Shown here: piece after piece, positions 28,341 through 36,943 of the stretch
Layout of the letters: each line of letters begins with the position of its first letter
How positions within the stretch are numbered: position 1 is the first letter of the stretch
Source: Hyphomicrobiales bacterium
GTDB taxonomy: Bacteria > Pseudomonadota > Alphaproteobacteria > Rhizobiales > Rhizobiaceae
Assembly: GCA_900469615.1 (NCBI GenBank)
Contig: UBYA01000001.1
Location: 310,001 to 374,000 of the forward strand
Reading direction: 5' to 3'
DNA: 64,000 nt
Translations under genes and position numbers: made by a program
Notes under the pieces: generated by a model
The model's database searches: none
What the model saw: the letters and a program-made list of their open reading frames with translations, nothing else
What the model was told of the DNA's origin: nothing

Positions 28341-28364
28341 GCCGGCGGCAGTGTTGTCGCCGGC
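28341..28364. terminator. Hairpin between convergent genes
   Basis: A 7-base-pair perfect stem, GCCGGCG (28341-28347) and CGCCGGC (28358-28364), with a ten-base loop, sits between the small hypothetical gene and the convergent Rrf2-type regulator. No T-run follows on either side. Confidence 0.4.
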
Positions 28365-28435
28365 CTGGAAAAGTTGCGAGATAGTGCATGTCTCCATCGG
28401 CGGCGGGAAGGATCACGTTTCAGTGGCAGATCAGG

Positions 28436-28921
28436 TTAGCTCTGAGGCAAATTTGATATCTTATGCTGCGGAGTGCCGGAATTTTCGATGCCGAGGAGCT
28501 GCCGGAGCGCCGTGGTCGGGCCGACGAGATCCGCTAGAGTGTAACCATCCAGAACATCAAGAAATGCCGAGGCTGCGGTTGCAAGCGCGCGCTTGAGGAT
28601 GCAGGCCGGCAGGACCGCGCAGGTGTTGCCGCCTTCAGCTTCCATACACGGAACCAGCGCAAAATCGGGCTCGCAAGCTCTGACAATATCGCCAACCCTG
28701 ATGGATGACGGGTCTTGGGCGAGACGCATTCCGCCCTGGCGTCCCCTGACGGTCTCCACCAGGCCCTTCTTGCCGAGCTCGTGTGTAATCTTCATGAGGT
28801 GCGCTTTGGAGATGCCGTAAGCGGCAGCGACGTCGTCAATCGTCGACAAGCTGCCGCTCTTGCGGAGACCGAGATACATCATCAGCCGCAACGCATAGTC
28901 GGAATAAACTGTCAGCCGCAT
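28436..28921 (-). CDS. nsrR: Rrf2-family nitric-oxide-sensing repressor, NsrR-like
   Basis: The protein has 161 residues with an N-terminal winged helix (MRLTVYSDYALRLMMYLGLR, then GISKAHLMKITHELGKKG). Three cysteines in PCMEAEGGNTCAVLPAC (about residues 90-106) are the iron-sulfur ligands typical of NsrR. Divergent-type control is not possible here since hmp follows on the same strand upstream, but NsrR genes are often next to hmp and repress it until NO damages the cluster. GGGAGAG precedes the ATG at 28921. It is cotranscribed or closely linked with the flavohemoglobin gene. Confidence 0.9.
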   Translation of the reverse strand: MRLTVYSDYALRLMMYLGLRKSGSLSTIDDVAAAYGISKAHLMKITHELGKKGLVETVRGRQGGMRLAQDPSSIRVGDIVRACEPDFALVPCMEAEGGNTCAVLPACILKRALATAASAFLDVLDGYTLADLVGPTTALRQLLGIENSGTPQHKISNLPQS

Positions 28922-28996
28922 GAATTCTCTCCCGATTCCATCGCAGCATAATAGCAATCGAGCGGCGGAGCGAATGTCCCGCCGCCGCCGCTTTTC

Positions 28997-30205
28997 TCAT
29001 GCTGCCAGATCGTCGGCTGGGCCGAAGAACTCATAGTGAATTCTGTCTTTCGGGATGCCGGCTCTGTCCAGCCCATTGACGAACGTGGCGAGGAACGGCT
29101 TTGGCCCACAGAGATAAATGTCAGCTTCCTTCAGCGGCGTGTTCTCGGCGAGCCATTCAAGGGTGACAAAGCCTTCCTGATCGTAGTGAACGCCCTTCCG
29201 GTCGTCGGAATGCGGCGCGCGATAGAAGATCGTCGATCTCATCCCGTCCCGCCCGAGGGTGAGCTTGCGAACATGCTCGCCCATCGCATGAACCTTGCCG
29301 TCCTCAGCGCCATGGACGTAATAGACATTCGCAATGTTGTCTTTTGCCGCGATGGCCTCCAGCATGCTGACCATCGGCGTCAGACCGACGCCGCCGCTCA
29401 GCAGGACGACCGGTCGCGCCGTGTTCTCCTTGAGGAAGAAATCGCCGGTCGGCGGTGCAGCCTCGAGCACATCGCCCACGACCAGCTTGTCATGCAGATA
29501 ATTCGAAATGACGCCCGAAGGTTCGCGTTTGACGGAAATTCTGTATGTCTCGCCATTCGGAGCGCAGGAGATGCTGTAGTTGCGGCGGTATTCCCCCTTT
29601 CCGGGCACGGCGATCCGGAACGTCAGATACTGGCCGGGAAGATGGCGGATGACCGACCGGCCATCTTCCGGCTTCAGGACGAAGGAGGTGATGATGTCGC
29701 TCTCGCGGCGCTTGTCGGCAATGCGGAAACGGCGCCAGCCGCTCCATCCGCCTTCGGCAGAGCTCAGTTCCTCGTAGACCTGCTTTTCCCGGCCGATCAG
29801 GATATCCGCCAGGAACCAGTAAGCCTCGCCCCAGGCTGCGAGCACTTCGGGAGTTGCGGCGTCGCCCAGCACCTGCTTGATGGCGGCGAGCAGGGCGTTG
29901 GCGACATGCGGATAATGATGCTCCTGGATCTGAAGGCCGACATGCTTTTGTGCGATGCGCTCGACAGCAGGCCCGAGGACGGCAAGGTTATCGATATTCT
30001 GCGCATAGGCGAGGATCGCCTGCGCCAACGCCTTCGTCTGCCCGCCGCCCTCGCCCTGGTGAGACTGGTTGAAAAGGTTGCGAACCTGCTCGTCCTTGAA
30101 AAGCAGCACGTACATGGCGGCGGTGATCTCTGTGCCATGGGCCGCAAGCGCGGGTACGGTGGCCTGCACGATTGCCTTGGTTGCCGCGCTCAGTTCTCTA
30201 GCCAT
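28997..30205 (-). CDS. hmp: Flavohemoglobin, nitric oxide dioxygenase
   Basis: The protein has 402 residues. The globin domain (about 1-140) holds HVGLQIQEHHYPHV with the proximal-histidine region, followed by the FAD domain (from about 155, RHLPGQYLTFRI) and the NAD-binding domain (LLSGGVGLTPMVSML and the closing CGPKPFLATFVNGL). It turns NO plus O2 into nitrate using NAD(P)H. It lies upstream of the nsrR-like gene on the same strand, and a NsrR-like dyad is just before it. GGAG lies eight bases before the ATG. Confidence 0.95.
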   Translation of the reverse strand: MARELSAATKAIVQATVPALAAHGTEITAAMYVLLFKDEQVRNLFNQSHQGEGGGQTKALAQAILAYAQNIDNLAVLGPAVERIAQKHVGLQIQEHHYPHVANALLAAIKQVLGDAATPEVLAAWGEAYWFLADILIGREKQVYEELSSAEGGWSGWRRFRIADKRRESDIITSFVLKPEDGRSVIRHLPGQYLTFRIAVPGKGEYRRNYSISCAPNGETYRISVKREPSGVISNYLHDKLVVGDVLEAAPPTGDFFLKENTARPVVLLSGGVGLTPMVSMLEAIAAKDNIANVYYVHGAEDGKVHAMGEHVRKLTLGRDGMRSTIFYRAPHSDDRKGVHYDQEGFVTLEWLAENTPLKEADIYLCGPKPFLATFVNGLDRAGIPKDRIHYEFFGPADDLAA

Positions 30206-30241
30206 TTCGGATCTCCATGATTTTTGATGGTGGCGGCATCG

Positions 30242-30263
30242 ATGTATGATTTAAAACATATAT
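30242..30263. promoter_or_regulatory. Candidate NsrR operator upstream of hmp
   Basis: A 22-base dyad, half-sites ATGTATGATTT (30242-30252) and AAAACATATAT (30253-30263), agrees at 9 of 11 positions with its own reverse complement and resembles NsrR-type sites (ATGYAT-N-AT-rich centre). It lies 37 bases before the hmp start codon. Family knowledge plus position; not tested. Confidence 0.5.
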
Positions 30264-30558
30264 CCACAATATATCTTTTGGCTTTGAGGGCATCCTGTGC
30301 GCTTCTGTCACAGCCAGGCGTTTCCAACGGCGTCGGGCGGCGCGAAGGCTTCGGCGTTTGGCTGCGACATGTGATTTCACGGGGATCTTCCAGGCAATTT
30401 CTTGCAAGGCAGACGATCGGTTCGGCCTATCGAAGTCTCATCGCGGCATCGATTCTCTCAATCGCCATGCTCCCGGTGTGCTTGCGCTATCGCAAATCGT
30501 CCGGCGACGCTTGCAGCGTCATCGACGCGGCGATGATCGGGGGTAGGGGGCGAACGAA

Positions 30559-30586
30559 AACGGCCCGGTGCATGCACCGGGCCGTT
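30559..30586. terminator. 28-base perfect palindrome after the PRC-barrel gene
   Basis: The sequence from 30559 to 30586 is a perfect palindrome (arms AACGGCCCGGTGCA and its complement, centred at CATG). As RNA on the minus strand it forms a strong hairpin followed by T-rich sequence (TTTTC), so it is most likely the terminator of the minus-strand PRC-barrel gene that ends at 30625. Confidence 0.6.
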
Positions 30587-30624
30587 GCCCCTTTGTTTGA
30601 ACTTTCGCAAACCGCGATGACGGT

Positions 30625-30921
30625 TCAATCGCGATGTTCGGGCATCGCTTCGAGTTCATCCTTGGTCCAGCTGGTCACTGCATGGATCGTGCCGCTCTCG
30701 TCACGCATGAAATCTAGGTTGGCTGCGGGGACCAATACCGGCTTTGCGCCGATACCGAGGAAGCCGCCGACATCGATAACGATGTTGCTGGCGTTGCCGA
30801 CACCATGAACATGATCCACTTTTCCAATCTTGTGGTCATCGACGCCGTAGACCGAGGCTCCTTTCAGATTGGCTTGCGTGAGTTCGTCTTCGGTGAGGCG
30901 GATGTGATTGCTGTGATCCAC
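30625..30921 (-). CDS. PRC-barrel domain protein
   Basis: The protein has 98 residues. The pattern KGASVYGVDDHKIGKVDHV followed by IVIDVGGFLGIGAKPVLVP is the PRC-barrel fold (YlmC/RimM-like). Such short proteins are common in Rhizobiales and are often stress-induced; the role is unknown. It has its own terminator (30559-30586) and stands alone. Confidence 0.85.
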   Translation of the reverse strand: MDHSNHIRLTEDELTQANLKGASVYGVDDHKIGKVDHVHGVGNASNIVIDVGGFLGIGAKPVLVPAANLDFMRDESGTIHAVTSWTKDELEAMPEHRD

Positions 30922-31229
30922 GACGTTTTTCCTCCATTTGCGTTGATTGGTTTGGCGCAGCTTCGGGCCTTTCCGTGCTGTTCGCTCCGGGCGCGTTCGA
31001 TGAACGCGCTTACGAAATCAAACGACGGTTCGAAGAGTTTGTTCCAGACAGCAATTTCCGTCACGGCAATGCTTGCGTCCTTTCAACCGAGACGAGCCGG
31101 AGGAAAAACGCAAAGCCATAAACCTCCTGCGAGGTGCGCTGCGGGAGGACCACAGGCCGGGTGCCCACAAGCTGGACTCCGAGTCTGGCTACCCGAGCTT
31201 AATGCCGATCTGAGTGAATGTCGTCTTTG
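30922..31229. other. Stretch without a recognisable gene
   Basis: About 308 bases between the start of the PRC-barrel gene and the end of the response regulator. It probably carries the PRC-barrel gene promoter; I see no dyad or gene that I can support. Confidence 0.5.
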
Positions 31230-31598
31230 CTAGGCACGAATGGAGGCATTGTCCAGCTGCTGACGCACAAGCATCAGCGCCGACTGGTTCCATGGTTTCG
31301 ACAAAGTCGGGTATCGTGACCACTCGGAGGGCATCTCGTCCGCAAGGACGGAAGTTGAAAATATAACCGGTATGTTCCTCGATACCGCTTTGGCGGCAAC
31401 GGGAAAGACCAGGTCCGATCCGACATGCACGTCGAGAATGGCCAGCACGATTTCCTTTGTCGTCAGAAGCTCCTGCGCTTGGGCGATATTTGTCGCGACG
31501 AAGATTGGTTCAATCCCCAGTTCGGCCAGTCTGTCCTCGATGTCCAGCGCAACGAGGAACTCGTCTTCGACAAGAAGCACTCCCTTCTCGCTTTCCAT
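31230..31598 (-). CDS. Orphan single-domain response regulator
   Basis: The protein has 122 residues and only a CheY-like receiver domain. The acidic pair is in LLVEDEF, the phospho-acceptor Asp in LAILDVHVG and the conserved Lys in TLSKPW. With no output domain it may act through protein-protein contacts or as a phosphate sink, as in the alphaproteobacterial general stress or division pathways. The ATG at 31598 follows GGAGAG; longer in-frame starts at 31625 are less favoured. No partner kinase gene is nearby. Confidence 0.88.
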   Translation of the reverse strand: MESEKGVLLVEDEFLVALDIEDRLAELGIEPIFVATNIAQAQELLTTKEIVLAILDVHVGSDLVFPVAAKAVSRNIPVIFSTSVLADEMPSEWSRYPTLSKPWNQSALMLVRQQLDNASIRA

Positions 31599-31752
31599 TT
31601 GGCTCTCTCCGTCCATGATCATCATTCCGGCGATACGTCTGCCTTATGTCAACTAGTAGACCGACAAGAAGTTCCATCGGGTGATAGCGAAATCTCACTG
31701 AGGTAGGGGTGAGATCCGGACTTTGCTCAATGAGAAGCATCCGACGCAGGCG

Positions 31753-32490
31753 ATGTTCGACCGACAGGCGGAGCTTTGGACCTGCAACCGCCTACTAGCC
31801 TCCTTGCCGCCCCCGGCGACAGAACGCCTGCGCCCTTTCCTCGAGATGATTTCTGCGGAGAAAGGCGACACCTTGTTCGAACCGGGTGACGACGTATCGC
31901 ATGCCTATTTCCCCCTCGGGCGAACCGTCATCGCATTTACGCTCCCGTTGCGGGACGGCAGGGCCATCGAGGCTGCCACAGTCGGCCGTGAAGGCGTGGT
32001 GGGAGGCATTATCAGCCTTGGGGTCAAGCCTGCTTTCGCCCGCGCGGTGATCCGCATTCCTGGAGACCTCGCGCGAGTCGGCATCCAGCGCCTTGAAGAG
32101 GCCAAGCGCGCCGAACCGCGTTTGCAGGAGAACCTAACCCGCTATGCCGACTGCCTGATCGCTCAGGTTTTGCAGTCCGTCGCCTGCGCCACCGTCCATC
32201 CCCTTGAGGCCCGTTGTTCCAGATGGCTTCTCATGATGCAGGACCGGCTGCAGGCGCCGCAACTGCCGATGACCCAGGATGCTCTGGCCGAGATGTTCGG
32301 CGTTGCGCGCACCTACGTCACCCGTATGGCAAGGGGATTGCAGCGAAAGGGCGCCATCTCCTATCGTCGGGGCGTTATTCGAATAGAAGATCGTGCGGTA
32401 TTGGAGGCCTCGGCCTGCGAATGTTACGGGCTTGTCCGCGATCATTTCGAAAGAGTACTGCCGGGTATCTACCCCACGCGGGAACCATAA
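31753..32490 (+). CDS. Crp/Fnr-family regulator, copy 1
   Basis: The protein has about 245 residues: an N-terminal cyclic-nucleotide-binding-like fold (GDTLFEPGDDVSHAYFPLG) and a C-terminal helix-turn-helix (TQDALAEMFGVARTYVTRMARGL). The FNR iron-sulfur cysteines are absent, and the C-terminus ends ACECYGLVRDHFERVLPG as in its neighbour. It is one of two tandem paralogues. The start is uncertain: ATG at 31753 or TTG at 31723, both with weak binding sites. Confidence 0.85.
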   Translation: MFDRQAELWTCNRLLASLPPPATERLRPFLEMISAEKGDTLFEPGDDVSHAYFPLGRTVIAFTLPLRDGRAIEAATVGREGVVGGIISLGVKPAFARAVIRIPGDLARVGIQRLEEAKRAEPRLQENLTRYADCLIAQVLQSVACATVHPLEARCSRWLLMMQDRLQAPQLPMTQDALAEMFGVARTYVTRMARGLQRKGAISYRRGVIRIEDRAVLEASACECYGLVRDHFERVLPGIYPTREP

Positions 32491-32532
32491 GGTCGTCCAT
32501 TCATTTCTCCGACAACATGTCTCGGAGGATCC

Positions 32533-33267
32533 ATGGAACGCTCCAAGCGCCAAGTTCATAACCGGCTTCTATCGACGTTATCGGCTCGCGATCGCGCGCT
32601 GATTGATCCGCATGTCGAAACACTCGTCCTTTCGAAGGGGGACGTGCTCTTCGAGCCGGGGGAGGATGTCGCAAATGTCTACTTTCCCGGGGCCGGGACG
32701 ATTGCGTCCTTCGTGTTAGGGCTTCGGGACGGAACCGTCACCGAGGCGGCGATGATCGGGCAGGAGGGCGCGGTGGGCGGCATCATCAGCCACGGACAAA
32801 AACCAGCTTTTGCGCGAGCGGTCGTTCAGATCGGCGGAGGCGTTATTCGCGTTCCCGCCGCAGCTCTTGAGGGAGCTAGGCAACGCTCGGTGACGCTGCG
32901 GGATCATTTTGCCCGCTATGCAGATTGTCTCCTGGCGCAGGTCCTGCAGTCGGTAGCCTGTAACGCGGTTCACGAATACGACGCCCGGCTGGCCCGGTGG
33001 CTTCTGGCCACGCAGGATCGGGTCGGGAATTCGCGATTGGATGTCACCCAGCAGTTCGTCTCGGAAATGCTGGGAGTGCAGCGCAGTTACACCAGCAAAG
33101 TCATCCACCAGCTCGAGGGAGCGGGAGCCATAGAGCATGGCCGCGGGTTCATCGTCGTGAAGGATCGAAAGCGGCTCACGCGGCACGCTTGCGAGTGCTA
33201 CGGCTATTTGCGCCGGCACTATGAACATCTTCTCCCCGGCGTTTATCCAACCGATGAGAGGTCCTGA
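32533..33267 (+). CDS. Crp/Fnr-family regulator, copy 2
   Basis: The protein has 244 residues and the same domains as the preceding gene, sharing long identical blocks such as RYADCL-AQVLQSVAC and ACECYG. It starts at ATG 32533 with GGAGG well placed. The tandem copies are 42 bases apart and could be a duplication with divergent promoters. Both lack FNR-type cysteines, so they probably sense a ligand other than oxygen. The targets are unknown. Confidence 0.88.
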   Translation: MERSKRQVHNRLLSTLSARDRALIDPHVETLVLSKGDVLFEPGEDVANVYFPGAGTIASFVLGLRDGTVTEAAMIGQEGAVGGIISHGQKPAFARAVVQIGGGVIRVPAAALEGARQRSVTLRDHFARYADCLLAQVLQSVACNAVHEYDARLARWLLATQDRVGNSRLDVTQQFVSEMLGVQRSYTSKVIHQLEGAGAIEHGRGFIVVKDRKRLTRHACECYGYLRRHYEHLLPGVYPTDERS

Positions 33268-33562
33268 AAGGCTGTCCGCGCCTTGGTCTCATTCCATCGG
33301 AACCGGGATTGCCGCCGTCATGCCGGCGGGGCAGCGATAGCCTGCAGCGAGATTGCGCAAGCAGCTATGGCGGCGCGGCTGCCCTCCTGAAGGCGGGCAG
33401 CGGAAATGGCAATGCAGGCGAGATCAACCGCGGAGCGCTCCATACGCCCTAAGCTTAAAATTCCTTCGCCGGCCAGGTAGACTCGCTCGTCGCCTCAATT
33501 GTCCGCATACCCTGTCAGGGCGGGACGCGGCATATCGTCAACCGCGCGGTTGCACCTTTTTG
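33268..33562. other. Stretch without a recognisable gene
   Basis: About 295 bases after the second Crp/Fnr gene and before the LacI-type operators. No gene, repeat or family resemblance is apparent on either strand. Confidence 0.5.
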
Positions 33563-33615
33563 TTTAGCGCTCAATTTAACCGTTGACACCGTGAAAGGCT
33601 TTGTTTAGCGTTAAA
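33563..33615 (+). promoter_or_regulatory. Promoter with two LacI-type operators for the NanA-like operon
   Basis: Operators TTTAGCGCTCAA (33563-33574) and TTTAGCGTTAAA (33604-33615) flank a -35 box TTGACA (33583-33588). The second site falls where the -10 box should be, so a bound repressor would block initiation. The same motif occurs upstream of the ABC operon at 39984. The 258 bases up to the first start codon would be leader. LacI-family proteins bind such palindromes. Confidence 0.7.
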
Positions 33616-33873
33616 AACATGCGGCGGATGCCTCGGGAGAAGAGGGTTCCAATGCATCAGGGAGGCTATCTTTTAACGAAAAGCACCTTTGATCGTATCC
33701 GTCCACGGATCATCAAACGGAGGCGATGATCGCGTGCCAACCCGACAGGCATTTTTGTCTGGCGCGCGGACCGTTTCGCCGGATGCTTGGCCATGTCGAT
33801 CGATGCCTGCCACCGAGCAGGGAGTTTCCCTGAAGAGTGCCCCAGCAATGGGTCGAACGTGGAGAAACGCATA

Positions 33874-34791
33874 ATGGACCTGTCCCGTCCCGAAATTTCG
33901 AGAACCTTGCCGGTCGCTCAGCGTCTAGCGCAGCTGCATGCAGCGCTTTTGACGCCTTACGACTCCGACGGAGAAGTGTCGGTTGCTTCTCTCAAGCGGC
34001 TCGTCGCACACGTCAAGGGAATGGGTATCGAGGGGTTTTACGTTGGGGGATCGACGGGCGAGGGGCTGTTGCAGTCCGTCGAGGAGCGCTTGGCGATCTT
34101 CGAGACCGTTGCAGGCGAAGCTGGCTCCGGCGCGAAGATCGGTCATGTGGGTGCGATCGCGACACGCGATGCGCAAACCCTTGCCAAGGGCTGCGCGGCG
34201 CTAGGCTATGACGCGGTTTCCGCCATCCCTCCCATCTACTTCCCGCACCGCAAGGATGCGATCTTCGGATATTACGAGGACATTCTCGATGCCTCCCAAG
34301 GCACTCCGCTCATCATTTACAACATTCCGAATATGAGCGGAGTCATCTTCACCCTGGACGACCTTGCACGGCTGTTGAGCCTGCCCGGCGTCATCGGAAT
34401 CAAGCAAACCAGCATCGACATGTACCAGATGGAGCAGCTGCGCCGGGCATTTCCGGACGCGCTGCTGTTGAACGGCTTCGACGAGATGCTGATGGCCGGG
34501 CTGGTCTCCGGGGCCAATGGCGGCGTCGGCAGTACGTACAACCTCATGGGACAGCGATACCTCCAGATGCGGGAAAGCCTGGCGGCAGGGAATATGGCGG
34601 CGGCCGCCCGCATTCAGTCGGCATGCAACGAGGTTATCGACGAACTCGTCCGGGTGGGCGTGTTCCCCGGTATGAAGTACCTGCTTTACCGCCTCGGCGT
34701 GATTGATATGCCCGTATGCCGCAAACCGCTGCTGACGCTGTCGTCATCGACATGCGGTCGGCTCGAAGAGATCTCTGCCCAGCTGAGTTGA
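33874..34791 (+). CDS. N-acetylneuraminate lyase-like (NanA), DapA superfamily
   Basis: The protein has 305 residues of the class I aldolase/dihydrodipicolinate synthase superfamily. It resembles NanA strongly: YVGGSTGE (57-63), YNIP with Tyr149, the Schiff-base lysine in IKQTS (Lys177), QMEQLRR and GFDEM, then GANGGVGSTYN and MPVCRKP. NanA splits N-acetylneuraminate into N-acetylmannosamine and pyruvate. No other sialic-acid genes are in the window, so it may act on another 2-keto-3-deoxy sugar acid. It starts at 33874 after GGAG; an upstream in-frame ATG at 33787 is unlikely. First gene of the operon controlled by the operators at 33563. Confidence 0.85.
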   Translation: MDLSRPEISRTLPVAQRLAQLHAALLTPYDSDGEVSVASLKRLVAHVKGMGIEGFYVGGSTGEGLLQSVEERLAIFETVAGEAGSGAKIGHVGAIATRDAQTLAKGCAALGYDAVSAIPPIYFPHRKDAIFGYYEDILDASQGTPLIIYNIPNMSGVIFTLDDLARLLSLPGVIGIKQTSIDMYQMEQLRRAFPDALLLNGFDEMLMAGLVSGANGGVGSTYNLMGQRYLQMRESLAAGNMAAAARIQSACNEVIDELVRVGVFPGMKYLLYRLGVIDMPVCRKPLLTLSSSTCGRLEEISAQLS

Positions 34792-34860
34792 CGTCGCCTT
34801 GATATTCCGAACCTGGCGGCCGTTGGAATGCCGCCGCCCAATGAATCATGAGGATGAGAT

Positions 34861-35718
34861 ATGAAACTTGTACCGATGAAGAAGCTCATGGATGCGGCGT
34901 ATGAAGGCAGGTACGCAGTTCCCGCATTCAATTGCGCCAGCCTGGAAATGATCCAGTGCGTGCTTCAGACCGCGGCCAAACTGCGTTCGCCCGTGATCCT
35001 CGGCATTCACCCGGTTGAGGTTGCCTATTTCGGCAACGCCTCGGTGCCTGTGGCGATTGCGAGGGCGGTCGGCGCGGACCTCGACATCGAGGTTGCCATC
35101 CATCTCGATCACGGCGACTCCGAAAAGTCCGTCATGGGCGCCATCCGCGGCGGCTTCTCCAGCGTCATGTATGACGGCTCCCATCTGCCGATCGAGCAGA
35201 ATGTCGAAAATTCCCGCCGCATCGTCGAAATCGCACATGCTGTCGGCGTCACCGTGGAAGGGGAAATCGGCACGATCGGCAATACCGACGAATTCGGTAG
35301 GGAACTTGAAAACGCCCACCTGTCCGATCCGGACTGGGCGGAGCGCCTCGCGAACACCGGAATCGACTGCCTGGCTGTCGCGATCGGCAATGCGCACGGC
35401 TTCTATGCCGAGGAGCCGCAGCTGCGTTTCGATCTCGTCGAGGAAATCCGCCAGCGCATCAAGATTCCGATGGTTCTGCACGGCGGCACGGGCATTCCCT
35501 ATGACCAGGTTCAGCGCGCGATCAAGATGGGTGTCGCCAAGATGAATGTCGGCACTGCCCTTCGCTACGCCTTTGTCAAGGCAGCGAAAGACACTTGCGA
35601 CGCGGAGCCGACCAAGGACCTGCCCCTCATGACCATTGGAACCGCCGGCATCGCCGCAGGGGCCGAAGTCGTCCGGCAGTACACGGAAATGACCATGTCC
35701 GCCGGCCGCCTGCGTTGA
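34861..35718 (+). CDS. Class II fructose/tagatose bisphosphate aldolase family
   Basis: The protein has 285 residues of the zinc-dependent class II aldolase family (KbaY/GatY-like). Zinc-binding and active-site motifs are visible: HLDHGD, MYDGSHLP, AIGNAHG and VLHGGTGI. It should cleave a ketose 1,6-bisphosphate or a related sugar phosphate to two trioses. A PfkB kinase and polyol dehydrogenases in the same locus could make such a substrate. GAGG precedes the ATG; the gene follows the NanA-like gene by 69 bases. Confidence 0.88.
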   Translation: MKLVPMKKLMDAAYEGRYAVPAFNCASLEMIQCVLQTAAKLRSPVILGIHPVEVAYFGNASVPVAIARAVGADLDIEVAIHLDHGDSEKSVMGAIRGGFSSVMYDGSHLPIEQNVENSRRIVEIAHAVGVTVEGEIGTIGNTDEFGRELENAHLSDPDWAERLANTGIDCLAVAIGNAHGFYAEEPQLRFDLVEEIRQRIKIPMVLHGGTGIPYDQVQRAIKMGVAKMNVGTALRYAFVKAAKDTCDAEPTKDLPLMTIGTAGIAAGAEVVRQYTEMTMSAGRLR

Positions 35719-35732
35719 TTGGAGAATTCGTT

Positions 35733-36884
35733 GTGAACGTCAGAACCGAAAAATTCGAAGTGGAGCGGCATGTGAAAGGCCATAAGATTCAGGACATAGA
35801 AGTCCATCTCGTCTCGACCCAGGCTCCCTCGGGCCTCGCCGACGCGACGCGCAAGGTCGAGACCGTCGGTATGACGGTCGTTCGCGTCAAGACCGATCAG
35901 GGCCTTGAGGGCATTGGCGTGACCTACCACGAAGTCGGCGGCGAAGCGATCCGCGCTCTGATCAGGAAGGACATGGCGCCTCGTCTCAAGGGACGTGATC
36001 CGTTCGATACCGAAGTCATCTGGCGGGAGTTCTTTGCGATCTTCCGCGGCGTCGGTCGCAAGGGCCTGATGTTCTGCGCGCTTTCGGCGATCGACTTCGC
36101 ACTCTGGGACCTCAAGGGCAAAATCCTCGACATGCCGCTTCACCGCCTGTTCGGCGGCGGCCGCTCCCGCATCCCGGTCTATGCCAGCGGCGGCTGGGCG
36201 ACCTACGAGGATGACCAGCTGGTCGAGGAAATGCAGGACATGGTCCGCAAGGGCTACAGGATGGTCAAGTTCAAGATCGGTTACGATAACGGCCGCAACC
36301 CGACCAGGGACGTCGAGCGCGTCCGCAAGGTCCGCGAGGCTCTCGGCCCGGATATCGGCCTGATGATCGATGCCAACAATTGCTGGGACGCGGCAACGGC
36401 AATTCAGTTTGCAAACCGCGTTCGCGAATACAATCCGATGCTCCTTGAGGAGCCCGTCTTCGCCGACGACATTCCCGGCCTTGCCCGTTTCAAGCGCGGG
36501 ACGGATATCCCGCTGGGGACTGGCGAGCACGAATACACGAAGTGGGGCGTCCGCGACCTGCTGATGGCCGAGGCGGCCGACATCGTCCAGGTCGACGGTG
36601 CGCGTGCCGGCGGTTACACCGAGATGATGAAATGCGCCGCCTTATGCGAGGCCTGGAACGTCAAGTTCGCCCCGCATGCGATGGAGCACATCCATATTCC
36701 GATCGCCAGCACGGTGGCCATCGTACCGTTCCTGGAGCGTCTGCGCCTGTTCGAGCCGATCACCCACTCTGTCTACCTGAACGCCCAGGTCCCGACCGAT
36801 GGCTATCTCGACGTCATCGAAGCCCCGGGTCACGGCCTCCAGCTCAACATGGACTTCATCCGCTCCCATGACGAACGCGATTGA
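35733..36884 (+). CDS. Enolase-superfamily sugar-acid dehydratase (mandelate racemase subgroup)
   Basis: The protein has 383 residues. The N-terminal capping domain and C-terminal barrel are typical; the KxK motif is in VKFKIGYD, metal ligands are in LMIDANNC, LLEEPV and GTGEHEYT, and a catalytic His follows in APHAMEH. This set fits acid-sugar dehydratases that turn an aldonate into its 2-keto-3-deoxy form. The start is the GTG at 35733 preceded by GGAG; the upstream in-frame region to 35595 overlaps the aldolase gene and is not homologous. It follows the aldolase by 14 bases. Confidence 0.88.
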   Translation: MNVRTEKFEVERHVKGHKIQDIEVHLVSTQAPSGLADATRKVETVGMTVVRVKTDQGLEGIGVTYHEVGGEAIRALIRKDMAPRLKGRDPFDTEVIWREFFAIFRGVGRKGLMFCALSAIDFALWDLKGKILDMPLHRLFGGGRSRIPVYASGGWATYEDDQLVEEMQDMVRKGYRMVKFKIGYDNGRNPTRDVERVRKVREALGPDIGLMIDANNCWDAATAIQFANRVREYNPMLLEEPVFADDIPGLARFKRGTDIPLGTGEHEYTKWGVRDLLMAEAADIVQVDGARAGGYTEMMKCAALCEAWNVKFAPHAMEHIHIPIASTVAIVPFLERLRLFEPITHSVYLNAQVPTDGYLDVIEAPGHGLQLNMDFIRSHDERD

Positions 36885-36943
36885 GATCGCGATCGATTTC
36901 TGAAGATGTTTCCGCCTGACGTGCGGAGTTGAGGAGAACCGAC

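Noticed and set aside
30224..30808. Plus-strand open frame across hmp promoter and the palindrome
   Set aside because: It overlaps the PRC-barrel gene on the other strand and includes the terminator palindrome; no family match.
33787..33873. Longer N-terminus for the NanA-like gene
   Set aside because: The extra 29 residues are not homologous and the ATG at 33874 has the better binding site.
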